64,000 nucleotides of DNA from Aureispira anguillae (GCF_026000115.1 NZ_AP026867.1:2449501-2513500); one strand, 5' to 3'. Shown: positions 19,241-29,201, counted from the first letter of the stretch. The notes: generated by a model not told the origin, from the letters alone. Numbers and translations: made by a program.

Positions 19241-19969
19241 ATGGGCGAACTAATCACTGCTGCATTTTCTACCTCAAATCTCTTTTTGACCTTTTTATTA
19301 GGTCTTGTAACGCTATACTGGCTAAGCGTTATTATTGGTGCTATTGGCATGGATTCTTTTGATATAGACTTGGACTTAGACGCTGATATTGATGTAGACG
19401 TAGACATTGATGTGGATGCCGATATTGATGTCGATGCAGACGTAGATGCTGATGTGGACGCCGATGCCGATGCCAATACAGCTGTAGGGCAAGTTGGGAG
19501 TGGTCTAATGATTGGAGCTTTGCGCTTTTTAAATTTTGGACGAGTGCCATTTATGGTACTTTTATCGACCATTGTTTTGTCCATGTGGTCTATATCCATC
19601 TATTGCAACCACGATGCGAGTTGGATCAACCCAGGCAACTCTACTTCAATGGCTGCGCTTTTATTTTTGCCCAATTTGATTGCCAGTCTATTGCTGTCCA
19701 AGATTTTTACGGCTCCTTTGGTTCCTGTTTTTGCCAAACTCAATACTGCTGAAAAAGCTTTGGTTATTGATGGTAAGGTTGGAACCCTAATGACCAGCAT
19801 CAAAGAAGAAGAAGTAGGTCAATTAAAAATTGACATTAATGGGTCTATTGTTTCTCTTAGTGTAAAATCTAATGATGGAAAAAAAATTCAGAAGGGGGAT
19901 CGAGTGGTTGTCGTTGAAAAACTAGAGAATGGAAAGGCTTATATTGTGCAAAAAATTGAGCATCATTAG
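19241..19969 (+). CDS. YqiJ-like membrane protein with C-terminal OB-fold
   Basis: The 242-residue protein has membrane segments near residues 13-36, 103-121 and 139-163 and a C-terminal OB-fold-like beta region (~175-240, ending KGDRVVVVEKLENGKAYIV). The LNFGRVP segment before the second helix matches LNIGRLP of E. coli YqiJ, the partner of flotillin YqiK. Between helix 1 and 2, residues 41-77 are a strict Asp-aliphatic alternation (19 Asp), an insert I do not know from the family. It heads the flotillin locus. It probably stabilises or regulates flotillin assemblies in the membrane. Confidence 0.78.
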   Translation: MGELITAAFSTSNLFLTFLLGLVTLYWLSVIIGAIGMDSFDIDLDLDADIDVDVDIDVDADIDVDADVDADVDADADANTAVGQVGSGLMIGALRFLNFGRVPFMVLLSTIVLSMWSISIYCNHDASWINPGNSTSMAALLFLPNLIASLLLSKIFTAPLVPVFAKLNTAEKALVIDGKVGTLMTSIKEEEVGQLKIDINGSIVSLSVKSNDGKKIQKGDRVVVVEKLENGKAYIVQKIEHH

Positions 19970-20024
19970 TCACTGTGTTTAGCTCTTTTTCTTTATTTTT
20001 CTCATAGCCCTAAAATGTTCTAAT

Positions 20025-20699
20025 ATGCTCCCCACTATCCTTATGGTTCTTGGCATAGGATTCTTTATTATACTCATTGGCTTTTTTCTATTGATAGCTC
20101 GTGTTCACAAAAAAGTACCACAGGGCAAAGCCTTAATACGTACTGGTTTTGGAGGCGCAAAGGTTGCCTTAGATTCGGGCATCTTTGTCATTCCTATTCT
20201 ACACAAGGTAGAGGAAATAGATATTTCGCTCCAAACAATCGTCGTTGAGGAAGAAATCATCACCAAAGAAGAGGAACGTATAAGCATGAGGGTAGTTTTT
20301 TATCTTCGTATCAATAAAGATCGTAATTATACGGTAGAAGTAGCCCAAACAGTAGGTTGCGCTCGTGCCTCTAGCCCTGAAACCTTGCATGAATTATTCT
20401 ACCCAAAATGCCTAGAAGCCATTAAAACAGTTGCTACTGGATTTACAATCAAAGAATTGCGCAAAGAACGAGAAGCCTTCAAAAAAGGAATTTTACAAAC
20501 TATAGGAGTCGATCTAAACGGTTATATTTTGGATGACTGTGCCATTGAACAAATTCGCAGGATTCCCAATCCTAATTTAGAGCAGGCAGTCTTTGTGCTA
20601 ATAGATCATAAAGCGCCTTTGAAAAAAGGTGAAAAAGTCCTTGTTGTAGATCAAATAAATGATGGAAAATCTTATATTGTACGGCGAATCATAGAATAG
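20025..20699 (+). CDS. Mini-SPFH protein with OB-fold-like tail (chimera)
   Basis: The 224-residue protein starts like the flotillin encoded downstream (MLPTILMVLGIG, then QGKALIRTGFGGAKVALDSG) and keeps the SPFH domain to about residue 175, then lacks the long coiled coil. Its last ~27 residues (KKGEKVLVVDQINDGKSYIV) resemble instead the end of the upstream YqiJ-like protein. It therefore looks like a fusion of the head of one neighbour to the tail of the other. A segment near residues 71-86 (VVEEEIITKEEER) differs from the flotillin copy and is more stomatin-like. It is probably membrane anchored and able to cap or modulate flotillin oligomers; that is inference. Confidence 0.75.
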   Translation: MLPTILMVLGIGFFIILIGFFLLIARVHKKVPQGKALIRTGFGGAKVALDSGIFVIPILHKVEEIDISLQTIVVEEEIITKEEERISMRVVFYLRINKDRNYTVEVAQTVGCARASSPETLHELFYPKCLEAIKTVATGFTIKELRKEREAFKKGILQTIGVDLNGYILDDCAIEQIRRIPNPNLEQAVFVLIDHKAPLKKGEKVLVVDQINDGKSYIVRRIIE

Positions 20700-21099
20700 A
20701 CATCTACCAAAATAGCTTTTTCCTGTTTCTGATTTTTATTAAAAAGATCTATCCGTTCATAGACTTAAAATTTATAGAAATTTGATCCATGAAAAATCAA
20801 TACTTACTTTATCCACTATTCTGGAACTTTTTGGCTTAACAAAGCATTATATAATTATAGCTTTACTACTATAAAAAATAGTATTACTCTTAAATATAGA
20901 TACCCTAAATTAATGAACACGAACAACACTACTAACTTAGCTTATTTGTGGATACGTATGCCTTGCTCTTTTATTCTACAATACGATCCTCCTGACCCTT
21001 AGTGGTCAGAATCCACCACATAAAAACAAATTATAAAACAAGTATATTTCGCTTCTATAGCGCAATTATATTTCCTTCTCAAACTCAAAATTAATACAA
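20700..21099. other. 400-bp spacer before the flotillin gene
   Basis: No gene is seen. The length suggests an own promoter for the flotillin; TAGCTTTA at 20858-20865 is a weak -7 candidate. A short inverted repeat CTGACC/GGTCAG lies at 20992-20997 and 21004-21009. Confidence 0.3.
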
Positions 21100-23226
21100 A
21101 TGCTACCTACAATTCTTATGGTCCTTGGTATAGGACTCTTAGTTATACTTATCGGCTTCTTTTTATTGGTAGCCCGTGCCCATAGAAAAGTACCTCAAGG
21201 TAAGGCATTAATTCGTACTGGATTTGGTGGTGCGAAAGTAGCCTTAGATTCGGGTATGTTTGTCATCCCTATTCTACACAAAGTAGAAGAAATGGACATC
21301 TCATTAAAAACAATAGAAGTACATCGTGCAGGTTCTGAAGGTTTGATCTGTAAAGACAATATGCGTGCTGACATCAAAGTGGTATTTTTTGTTCGTGTTA
21401 ACAAAGATAAAGATCATGTTGTTGAAGTAGCACAAACCATTGGTTGTCTCCGTGCCTCTGAGCAAGCTACCCTTAATAGTCTATTTGACGCTAAGTTTTC
21501 AGAAGCTTTAAAAACAGTTGGTAAAGGATTTGACTTTGTTGACCTTTATACCGAACGTGAAGAATTCAAAAAAGGAATCCTCCAAACCATTGGCACTGAC
21601 TTAAATGGTTATATCTTGGACGACTGTGCCATTGATTATTTAGAACAAACCTCTCTTGCTGATCTAGATCAAAAAAATATTTTAGATGCTCAAGGTATCA
21701 AAAAGATTGAAGAGCTTACTTCTAAAGAGCAAGAAAGCACCAACCAAATTCGTCGTAAACGTGAGCAAGTTATCAAAGAACAAGACGTTGAAGCTAAAAA
21801 GAACATCCTCCGCTTGGAAAAACAACAAATCGAGGAAGAGCAAAAGCAAAAACGTGAAATTGCTGAACTAACTACCGAGCAAGAAAATGCAGCGAAACAA
21901 GTTGTAATTAGCAAAAACTTGGAAACGGAGCTTATCCAGAAACAATCTGAACAAAAATTAGGTGAAGCTGAAGAGGATAAACAACGTCAGATTATTTTGG
22001 CTAGATTGAACAAAGAAGAGTTAGAGAAAGTTCAACAGCAATTGGTTCAAACCGAAGAACAAAAAGCAATCGAAAACCGTGAAAAAGTGGTTGGTATTGC
22101 AAAAATTGAAAAGGAGAAAATCTTAGAAGAAAACAAACGTGACATCCAAGTTATCATCAAGGAAAGAAAAGCGGAAGAAAAGAAAACAGTAGAAGAAGAT
22201 CAAAAAATTGAAGATGTCAAACAGATTGCTGCTGCTGAAAGATCTAGAAAAGTAGCTGAAATTGAAGCTTCTAAAGAGGCTGAAATGCAAAAAATCCTCC
22301 AAACTCGCAAAGCAGAAGCGGATAAATTATCAGCAGAAGTAAAAGCTCAACAGGTTGTTATTGAGGCGGATGCTAAAAAAGCAGCTTCTCAAAAAGAAGC
22401 GGAGGCTCGTAAGATTAGTGCGGAGGCATTGGCTGCGGAGGAAGCAACAGTTGGTTTGGCAGAAGCTGATGTAATGAAAGCAAAAGCGGAAGCAAAAGAA
22501 ATGGAAGGTACCACTGAGGCTAATATCCTACAGAAAAAAGCGGAAGCAGAGTCTAAGGCTATTCAACTAAAAGCAGAAGCAGAGCGTGTAAAAGGGCTTG
22601 CTGAGGCGGAAGTTGTCAAAGAGAAAGGTAATATTGATGCTACCGTAACCGAACAAAAAGGACTAGCAGAAGCAAAAGTAATTGAGCAAAAATTAAGCTC
22701 TGAAGCAAAAGGTATTGAAGCGAAAGCAAATGCCATGAAGTTGTTGGATGGTGTTGGCAAGGATCACGAAGAATTCAAACTCAAATTGGCGCAACAAAAA
22801 GACATCAAATTGGCAGAAATTCAAGCTCAATTGGGTATTGCTGAGTCTCAAGCTCGTGTATTGGCGGCTGCCTTGCAACAAGCTAAAATCGACATCGTGG
22901 GTGGTGAGACTAAATTCTTTGATAGCATCATTAATGCAATTAACAAAGGTAAGTCTATTGATCGAATGATTGGCAATAGTGATAATTTACAAGCCATTAA
23001 AGGTGCTTTGTTAGGGAATGGTGATGATAATTTAATTGCTAGAATTGGTAGTTTTGTAGATCACTATGGTATCAGTTCTGAATCGGTCAAAAACTTAACG
23101 TTATCCGCTTTGCTGTCTAAAATTTATGCAAAGGCTACAGGTGACGACAAAGATGTTGTTATGAGCCTAATTGAGACGGTTAGCCGTCTTGGCATGGGTG
23201 GCGAAGATGCTGGAAAACTGCTATAA
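21100..23226 (+). CDS. Flotillin-family protein (YqiK-like)
   Basis: The 708-residue protein has one N-terminal membrane segment (residues ~3-26), an SPFH/Band-7 domain (~30-190) and a very long Glu/Ala/Lys coiled coil (~200-580) with AEA and KAEAE repeats typical of flotillins. A C-terminal ~130-residue region follows (GNSDNLQAIKGALLG...). The core motifs RTGFGGAKV, LICKDNMRADIKVVFFVRV and VAQTIG match E. coli YqiK. Flotillins oligomerise into ring or dome scaffolds at the membrane. It lies between the mini-SPFH paralogue and the giant ATPase, all on one strand. The first ~175 residues are close to the paralogue, also at DNA level. Confidence 0.88.
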   Translation: MLPTILMVLGIGLLVILIGFFLLVARAHRKVPQGKALIRTGFGGAKVALDSGMFVIPILHKVEEMDISLKTIEVHRAGSEGLICKDNMRADIKVVFFVRVNKDKDHVVEVAQTIGCLRASEQATLNSLFDAKFSEALKTVGKGFDFVDLYTEREEFKKGILQTIGTDLNGYILDDCAIDYLEQTSLADLDQKNILDAQGIKKIEELTSKEQESTNQIRRKREQVIKEQDVEAKKNILRLEKQQIEEEQKQKREIAELTTEQENAAKQVVISKNLETELIQKQSEQKLGEAEEDKQRQIILARLNKEELEKVQQQLVQTEEQKAIENREKVVGIAKIEKEKILEENKRDIQVIIKERKAEEKKTVEEDQKIEDVKQIAAAERSRKVAEIEASKEAEMQKILQTRKAEADKLSAEVKAQQVVIEADAKKAASQKEAEARKISAEALAAEEATVGLAEADVMKAKAEAKEMEGTTEANILQKKAEAESKAIQLKAEAERVKGLAEAEVVKEKGNIDATVTEQKGLAEAKVIEQKLSSEAKGIEAKANAMKLLDGVGKDHEEFKLKLAQQKDIKLAEIQAQLGIAESQARVLAAALQQAKIDIVGGETKFFDSIINAINKGKSIDRMIGNSDNLQAIKGALLGNGDDNLIARIGSFVDHYGISSESVKNLTLSALLSKIYAKATGDDKDVVMSLIETVSRLGMGGEDAGKLL

Positions 23227-23233
23227 AATTTTC

Positions 23234-23267
23234 GATGGAGTTGCACTTAATTTTATGCAGCTCCATC
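23234..23267 (+). terminator. Hairpin after the flotillin gene
   Basis: GATGGAGTTGCA at 23234-23245 pairs with TGCAGCTCCATC at 23256-23267, with one G-T pair, eight bases after the stop codon. No clean T-run follows, so it may be only a partial terminator or an mRNA stabiliser between the flotillin and ATPase genes. Confidence 0.5.
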
Positions 23268-23502
23268 ATTCTTTAACTTTCTCCATTTATGGCTGATGAT
23301 TTTATAAAAAGCTAGAAAAATTATTCCTATTCATCTCTAAATTAATCAAGGAAATTGGTGATCATATTGCCAATCCAAGAATAGTGGTATAAGCATTACT
23401 AAAAAAGCTGTTCAAGCTATTTTTAGGCGTTTTATTCGCTCCATCACCTCCCATAAACCTAAATAAAATTTCTAGCAATACCCTAAATAAATAATTTCAA
23501 CA

Positions 23503-26500
23503 ATGGCTGACGATAATAAAAATATAGAAGAAACAGTAGCGCAAGAAGATAGTACACAGTTAGAAAGTGGTACTTATGAGATCATTAAAAGTCGCCTCAA
23601 TAAAAGTGGCGATAATCTCCGCCAACGATTAGAACAACTCAATGCAGAACGCAAAAAGGTGTTCGGCTCCATAGAAATGCAGCTGATCAGCAATCAACGC
23701 ATTGAAACGCATCACGAATGTATTGCTAGAGATATTTTTGCTTTGGGCAATGTTTGTATCTTTGGGTACAACATTCGTATGGGACTCAAAAATATTGAAT
23801 TACAAGATGTTTTTAGTATTTATGAATTTAAGGACGATCATAGCTTCAAGGCGATTGATTTAGACTTTTTAACCGTAGGCAATGAGAAATTTGTCTCGGA
23901 TTTTAAAAGTTTATACCGCTATTCCAAAGAGGTTTACTTTCTTAAATTTGCCAAGGATAAAAACGATCCCTTCTTTTATATGATTTTTAAAGATGGGAAT
24001 AGCGAAAAGACCTTCAAATGGGAAATTAGAGACAAAAAACTGTTTTACGACTCTACACCTGGTGATAAAAAATACAAATACCCCAATCAGTTTGAATTTA
24101 AGTGGGAATCGGTACGCCTAGAAATGTATCGTCAAGGAGAACATCCTCATATTTCTATTTTGGATAAAGTTTTTGTAGAGACAGTTGGTGGGGATTTGAC
24201 CATCAAAATTGAGGACAATACAGATACGGGCAAAGGAATTTATGCAGAAGATGTTAAACATGCCAACCAGAAAATTAGTGATGCAACCGTTAGTTATGCA
24301 GACTTGGATAACCTTATTGCCATTCGAATCAAGCCTTATCAAGAGGACTTTAGATATTTCATCTATAATGTAAAATTACAGACCGTACAACGGGTTGATG
24401 CGCTTGAAAATTCAGGGGTTTTGTTGCCTGGCAAGCAAGGTTTGGTTTTTTCCAATGGGTTTTATCTACAAACAGGTGATTTTAAAATGTTTGATAAAAC
24501 TTCGGGTACAGGAAATTTATTTGAACATCGAATTCAATCCCCCAACGGAGAAGATCACCTTTATGTATTTCACAACCCCAATGATGGTTCTTATATATTA
24601 TTGTCTTACAATGTAATTGAGCAAACGGTTAATACGCCGATTGTTTGCCATGGGTATACTTTATTCCCAAATGGCGAGCTATGTTACTTTAGAAGTGAAG
24701 AGGCCAAAACATCGCACCATTTGATTCAAATATGGCAAACGCCTTATATCAAAGGAAAAATCATTCCTTCGGATCACATGGATTCTTTTCTTTATAAAAT
24801 TAGCAACAAAGACATTGTTCGTGCTATGGCTGAGTGTCAAGAATTGTTAAGCCTCTTGGGCAAAGATGATACTTATAATGATTTGTACTATGATCTGAAT
24901 AAACGAGCTAATGTTCTCTTAGATTCTTATTATTGGATTGCAAGCGAAGAAGCCTTTAACTTGGGTGCTCCCCTAACCGATATTCGTACTTCTGCCAATA
25001 CAGCCATTGATGAATTTGAAAAGGTTCAAAGCATCAAAAAGAGTACGAGGGAAGCCATCCGTGAAACACAAAAGAATGCGGTTGCTTTATTTAAGGAAAT
25101 CAATTCAACCTCTTATCTAAAAATTGATCAATTTGTCCAGCACTTAGCCGATCTTCGGGGAATTCGTGGAGAAGTTATTTCGCTTAGAGAATTGCGTTAT
25201 ACGGATATTCCGCTTATTGAGGAGTTAGAAAGTCAAGCCGCTGAAATCAACAGTACCTTATCTAATAATTGTGTAGAATTCTTGCTCAAAGAAGATGCCT
25301 TACAACCTTATTTGGATCGAGTCTCGGAGGCGCAAGGTGAAATTGAGCAGGTTGAAACGGCTAGGCAGGGCAAACAGTTGGAGGAACGCATTGATGCCAT
25401 TGGTAAGGAATTAGAATTATTGATTGAAATTGTTTCGAATTTAAAAATCGAGGATGCTACTCAAACTACTCGAATAATCGACAACATTACTGCTATTTTT
25501 GCTACGCTAAATCAAGCAAAAGCTGGCATCAAACGCCGTTTGCGTGACTTAACAGGAGCAGAAGCTGTCGCTGAATTTGCAGCACAGTCAAAATTACTAG
25601 ATCAAGGTTTAATCAATTATCTGGATATTGCTGATACGGTCACCAAGTGTGATGAGTATTATACCAAAATGATGATACAGATTGAGGAACTGGAGAGTAA
25701 GTTTGCGGAATTCGATGAGTTTATCATTAAAATAGCGGATAAACGTGAAGAAATTAATAGTGCTTTTGAATCTCGTCGTTTGTCTATTATTGAATCCATC
25801 AATAAACGTACTTCTGCCCTACAGAGTGCTGCGGAGAGAAACTTAAAAGGAATTCAAAATCGTGCTAAAAACTTTAAGGAGGTATCAGAGATCAATGGCT
25901 TTTTTGCTTCTGACCTAATGATTGAAAAGGTTCGGGACACCATCCAAAAGTTAATTGATCTGGACGACACCAATAAGGCGGATGATATTCAAACCAAATT
26001 AAAGACGATTAAGGAGGATGCTATTCGCCAATTGAGGGACAAAAAAGATCTTTTTTCTGGCGATGGAAATTCCATCAAGTTTGGTAAACATTTCTTTTCG
26101 GTTAACAAGCAAAAACTGGGCTTGTCAATGACCCTAAAAGATAGCCAGATGTATTATCACCTCACAGGAACTGGTTTCTATGAGGAAGTAACCGATCCCG
26201 ATTTTTTGACCACCAAAACGGTTTGGGAACAAGGGATCGTTTCTGAAAACAATGAGGTTTATAGAGCAGAATACCTAGCCTATATCGCCTTTAAAAAATT
26301 ACAGACTGAAAACCTTGATTTGCTTTCGGAGGAAGTGCTGCCGTACGTTCAACAATTGATTAACCAACGTGCCACTAAAGAAGAGGGATACAGCAAGGGA
26401 ATTCACGATCTGGATGCCGCCAAAATGTTGGAATCTTTGCTTTATTTATCCAAGCATATTGATTTATTAGTTTTTGATGCGGATGCGAGGGCAATGGCTA

Positions 26501-28473
26501 ATTTATATTGGAGTAAATTTATAACGGAGGAAAATAAATCTACGTTTGACAAACAACTAAAAAGTGCAGGAATTATCCTTGAGGTCTTCCCTAGAACGCA
26601 TGAGTTTGATTTTTTGCTTCAAAACTTAGAAGAAGAATTGACTGGGTTTGCTCATGAGACTAAATTATTTGAGCCTTATTTGGCTCCAATGGCTGCCCGT
26701 TACTTATTCAAAGAAATCTCACGTCACAATCATTTTATAATAAGTGGGGATGCCCACGATCTGCAAGTTGCTTTTCAGCAATTTTTAGAGCAGAAAAGTG
26801 CAATGAAGCATTTTTCTACAGCGCTTCAATCCTTGGAAAATAACTTGATTGAACAATACCAATTAACCAAAAAATGGTTGAATGCTTTTGTAGAACAAAG
26901 TGACAATGCCAATTATGCCAATTATGTCAATGAAACGGTTACCTTAACTCTTACCAACAATCATTTAGAAAGTCATGTGGTTAATGTCAAAACACAGCAA
27001 GAGTTAACGGGTTTGCATGGCGCTCACAATGTTGTCGGAAAAGGTGGGGTTTATCTATTGGATTATAATGAGTTTATGCAAAAACTAGATCATTATACAC
27101 GTGAAATTGTTACGCAATATGAGAAATTTGTTGCCATGAAACGCCAATTGGCCAACCAATTTAAGGAAGACTTGCGCTTGGGTGAATTCCAACCTAGGGT
27201 GCTCAGTTCTTTTGTTCGTAACAAATTAATTGATCAATTGTACTTGCCTATTTTTGGAGATAACTTAGCCAAGCAAATTGGTACTGTTGGTGATACTACT
27301 CGTACCGATAGAATGGGGATGTTGCTTTTGATTTCGCCTCCTGGTTATGGAAAAACGACCTTAATGGAATATGTCGCCGATCGTCTGGGCTTGATCTTTA
27401 TGAAAATTAATGGTCCTGCCATTGGGCATCATGTTATTTCCTTAGATCCGAGCGAAGCTACCAATGCAGCGGCCTCCAAAGAATTGGAAAAATTAAACTT
27501 GGCGCTAGAAATGGGAGACAATATCATGATTTATTTAGATGATATTCAGCATTGTAATCCTGAGTTCTTACAGAAGTTTATTTCCTTAACAGATGGTCAA
27601 CGAAAAATTGAAGGGATTTACAAAGGTGTCACCAAAACTTATGACTTGCGAGGAAAACGAGTTTGTGTTGTTATGGCTGGTAACCCTTATACCGAGAGTG
27701 GGGATAAATTCCAAGTTCCTGATATGTTAGCCAATCGTTCTGATATTTATAATCTAGGAGATATTATTGGAGATACCAAAGATATTTTTGAATTGAGTTA
27801 CATCGAAAATTCATTAACTTCCAATTCTATTCTTCAAAAAATGGCGACCAAAAGTTCTAAAGATATTTATGGAGTGGTCAAATTTGCACAAACGGGAAGT
27901 AGAGAGGGCATTGATTTTGAAGGCAACCATACCAACCAAGAACTTAACGAGTATGTGGAGGTCATCAAACGAATGTTAACGGTTCGGGATGCAATTTTGA
28001 AGGTGAACTTAGAGTACATTCGCTCGGCTGCTATGGAGGATTCTCATCGCACAGAGCCTTCCTTCAAGCTCCAAGGTTCTTATCGTAATATGAACAAATT
28101 GGCTGAAAAAATTACGCCGATTACCAACGATGAGGAATTAAAAACACTAATTATTTCGCATTATGAAGGAGAGTCTCAAACCTTGACCTCTGGTGCGGAA
28201 TCGAATATGCTGAAATTTAAGGAGATGATTGGTGCTTTAACCGAAGAAGAAAGTAATCGCTGGGAGGAAATCAAAAGAGCCTTTAACAAAGATCGAATGT
28301 TACAAGGGAGCAAGGACGACCCAATGGTTCAAGTTGTGGCACAACTGTCTCAATTCTCAGATCACCTCAAAGATATTCACCATTCCATTCAAGAAGGTGT
28401 TGAGAAGGGCGTTAATATGACCAACTCTAAGCCTGCTAAAAAATCGGGTGGTATTAGTTTCCGAAAATCGTAA
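23503..28473 (+). CDS. Giant AAA ATPase ('DNA repair ATPase' type)
   Basis: The 1656-residue protein has an N-terminal region (~30-510) of beta-rich repeats, a central helical/coiled-coil part (~510-900), another helical region, and an AAA domain near 1240-1480. Walker A is SPPGYGKTT (about residue 1280) and Walker B is IMIYLDDIQ (about 1341); a MoxR-like GNPY segment follows. The layout resembles proteins annotated 'DNA repair ATPase' with an N-terminal DUF3686 domain; that name is from memory and the repair role is not established by this context. There is no signal or membrane helix. Next to flotillins it more plausibly remodels a membrane-associated complex. Confidence 0.8.
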   Translation: MADDNKNIEETVAQEDSTQLESGTYEIIKSRLNKSGDNLRQRLEQLNAERKKVFGSIEMQLISNQRIETHHECIARDIFALGNVCIFGYNIRMGLKNIELQDVFSIYEFKDDHSFKAIDLDFLTVGNEKFVSDFKSLYRYSKEVYFLKFAKDKNDPFFYMIFKDGNSEKTFKWEIRDKKLFYDSTPGDKKYKYPNQFEFKWESVRLEMYRQGEHPHISILDKVFVETVGGDLTIKIEDNTDTGKGIYAEDVKHANQKISDATVSYADLDNLIAIRIKPYQEDFRYFIYNVKLQTVQRVDALENSGVLLPGKQGLVFSNGFYLQTGDFKMFDKTSGTGNLFEHRIQSPNGEDHLYVFHNPNDGSYILLSYNVIEQTVNTPIVCHGYTLFPNGELCYFRSEEAKTSHHLIQIWQTPYIKGKIIPSDHMDSFLYKISNKDIVRAMAECQELLSLLGKDDTYNDLYYDLNKRANVLLDSYYWIASEEAFNLGAPLTDIRTSANTAIDEFEKVQSIKKSTREAIRETQKNAVALFKEINSTSYLKIDQFVQHLADLRGIRGEVISLRELRYTDIPLIEELESQAAEINSTLSNNCVEFLLKEDALQPYLDRVSEAQGEIEQVETARQGKQLEERIDAIGKELELLIEIVSNLKIEDATQTTRIIDNITAIFATLNQAKAGIKRRLRDLTGAEAVAEFAAQSKLLDQGLINYLDIADTVTKCDEYYTKMMIQIEELESKFAEFDEFIIKIADKREEINSAFESRRLSIIESINKRTSALQSAAERNLKGIQNRAKNFKEVSEINGFFASDLMIEKVRDTIQKLIDLDDTNKADDIQTKLKTIKEDAIRQLRDKKDLFSGDGNSIKFGKHFFSVNKQKLGLSMTLKDSQMYYHLTGTGFYEEVTDPDFLTTKTVWEQGIVSENNEVYRAEYLAYIAFKKLQTENLDLLSEEVLPYVQQLINQRATKEEGYSKGIHDLDAAKMLESLLYLSKHIDLLVFDADARAMANLYWSKFITEENKSTFDKQLKSAGIILEVFPRTHEFDFLLQNLEEELTGFAHETKLFEPYLAPMAARYLFKEISRHNHFIISGDAHDLQVAFQQFLEQKSAMKHFSTALQSLENNLIEQYQLTKKWLNAFVEQSDNANYANYVNETVTLTLTNNHLESHVVNVKTQQELTGLHGAHNVVGKGGVYLLDYNEFMQKLDHYTREIVTQYEKFVAMKRQLANQFKEDLRLGEFQPRVLSSFVRNKLIDQLYLPIFGDNLAKQIGTVGDTTRTDRMGMLLLISPPGYGKTTLMEYVADRLGLIFMKINGPAIGHHVISLDPSEATNAAASKELEKLNLALEMGDNIMIYLDDIQHCNPEFLQKFISLTDGQRKIEGIYKGVTKTYDLRGKRVCVVMAGNPYTESGDKFQVPDMLANRSDIYNLGDIIGDTKDIFELSYIENSLTSNSILQKMATKSSKDIYGVVKFAQTGSREGIDFEGNHTNQELNEYVEVIKRMLTVRDAILKVNLEYIRSAAMEDSHRTEPSFKLQGSYRNMNKLAEKITPITNDEELKTLIISHYEGESQTLTSGAESNMLKFKEMIGALTEEESNRWEEIKRAFNKDRMLQGSKDDPMVQVVAQLSQFSDHLKDIHHSIQEGVEKGVNMTNSKPAKKSGGISFRKS

Positions 28474-28486
28474 TGTTTACCATTAT

Positions 28487-28530
28487 GGCTAATGAACGAA
28501 TTGCTAGATTTAGTAATTCGCTCATTAGTC
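28487..28530. terminator. Bidirectional hairpin terminator
   Basis: A 20-bp imperfect stem (GGCTAATGAACGAATTGCTA at 28487-28506 against TAGTAATTCGCTCATTAGTC at 28511-28530) closes the ATPase gene and the convergent lipoprotein gene. Confidence 0.65.
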
Positions 28531-28538
28531 GTAAATAA

Positions 28539-29201
28539 TTATTCCGTCACCTCTTCATTTCGAATTTCCTTCATAGATCCATCTTCTTGCCTTTCTTGAA
28601 CAACAGATTGATAGGTAGATTCTGAGGAGTAAGTCCGATTCTCAATGCTCTTTTTGATAAATTTTCCATCCTGAACGCCATAAATAGTTTCGGTATAAGT
28701 AGCAGCAGATCCCCTTTCTGAAGATTTAATCTCTTGTTTTTGAGGATCAACCGTTGGCAAAGATAAATTCATCTCTGTATTGCGTTCAAATTGCTGGTTT
28801 TTGGAGTTATAAATCCAATAAGCGTAATACACATTAACATTTCCCATTGCTTCTGGCATTCTCATGTCGGGAATTCCATCAAAATTTAGATCTTCAAAAG
28901 TAGGTTGCTCAAAAAAAGGATTTCCATCTTGGTAGGGCAATTCTAAGCCCTTTATAATCTGAAAAATTTCAGTCGTTCCCTTCTTTCTAATTTCAATTGC
29001 CGTAATTATTTCTTGATCGGTATTAATGATATTTTTACCTTCAAACTCCAATTTTTCAGGCTTTTCTTCCTCCATATTTTTCTCTGGCTGTTCTACTACT
29101 TCCTTGATTTCTGTAACATTTGCTTCTTTAGTTTCAGTATTACAAGTCATCAATAAAAAAAGCAGTGGTATCCATAAGCAAAATGATATTCTTGTTGTCA
29201 T
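28539..29201 (-). CDS. Lipoprotein with calcium-type DxDG loop
   Basis: A 220-residue lipoprotein (MTTRISFCLWIPLLFLLMTCNTE, Cys20) with a Glu/Lys-rich linker. The segment DLNFDGIPDMR is an FG-GAP/EF-like calcium loop, and the following YYAYWIYNSKNQQFERN pattern resembles the XAC2610-type periplasmic family, where NxDGxxD loops precede a beta domain. The function of that family is not clear to me. It is convergent with the giant ATPase gene and separated from it by a hairpin. Confidence 0.65.
   Translation of the reverse strand: MTTRISFCLWIPLLFLLMTCNTETKEANVTEIKEVVEQPEKNMEEEKPEKLEFEGKNIINTDQEIITAIEIRKKGTTEIFQIIKGLELPYQDGNPFFEQPTFEDLNFDGIPDMRMPEAMGNVNVYYAYWIYNSKNQQFERNTEMNLSLPTVDPQKQEIKSSERGSAATYTETIYGVQDGKFIKKSIENRTYSSESTYQSVVQERQEDGSMKEIRNEEVTE

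Noticed and set aside
19233-19253. Six-codon upstream frame overlapping the YqiJ-like start
   Set aside because: Too short to separate from chance; no sign of a leader-peptide attenuator.
19361-19471. CRISPR-like tandem repeat
   Set aside because: The repetition is coding dipeptide repeat without spacers.
19201-19599. Minus-strand Ser/Thr-rich frame
   Set aside because: Mirror image of the Asp-repeat in the YqiJ-like gene; low complexity artefact.
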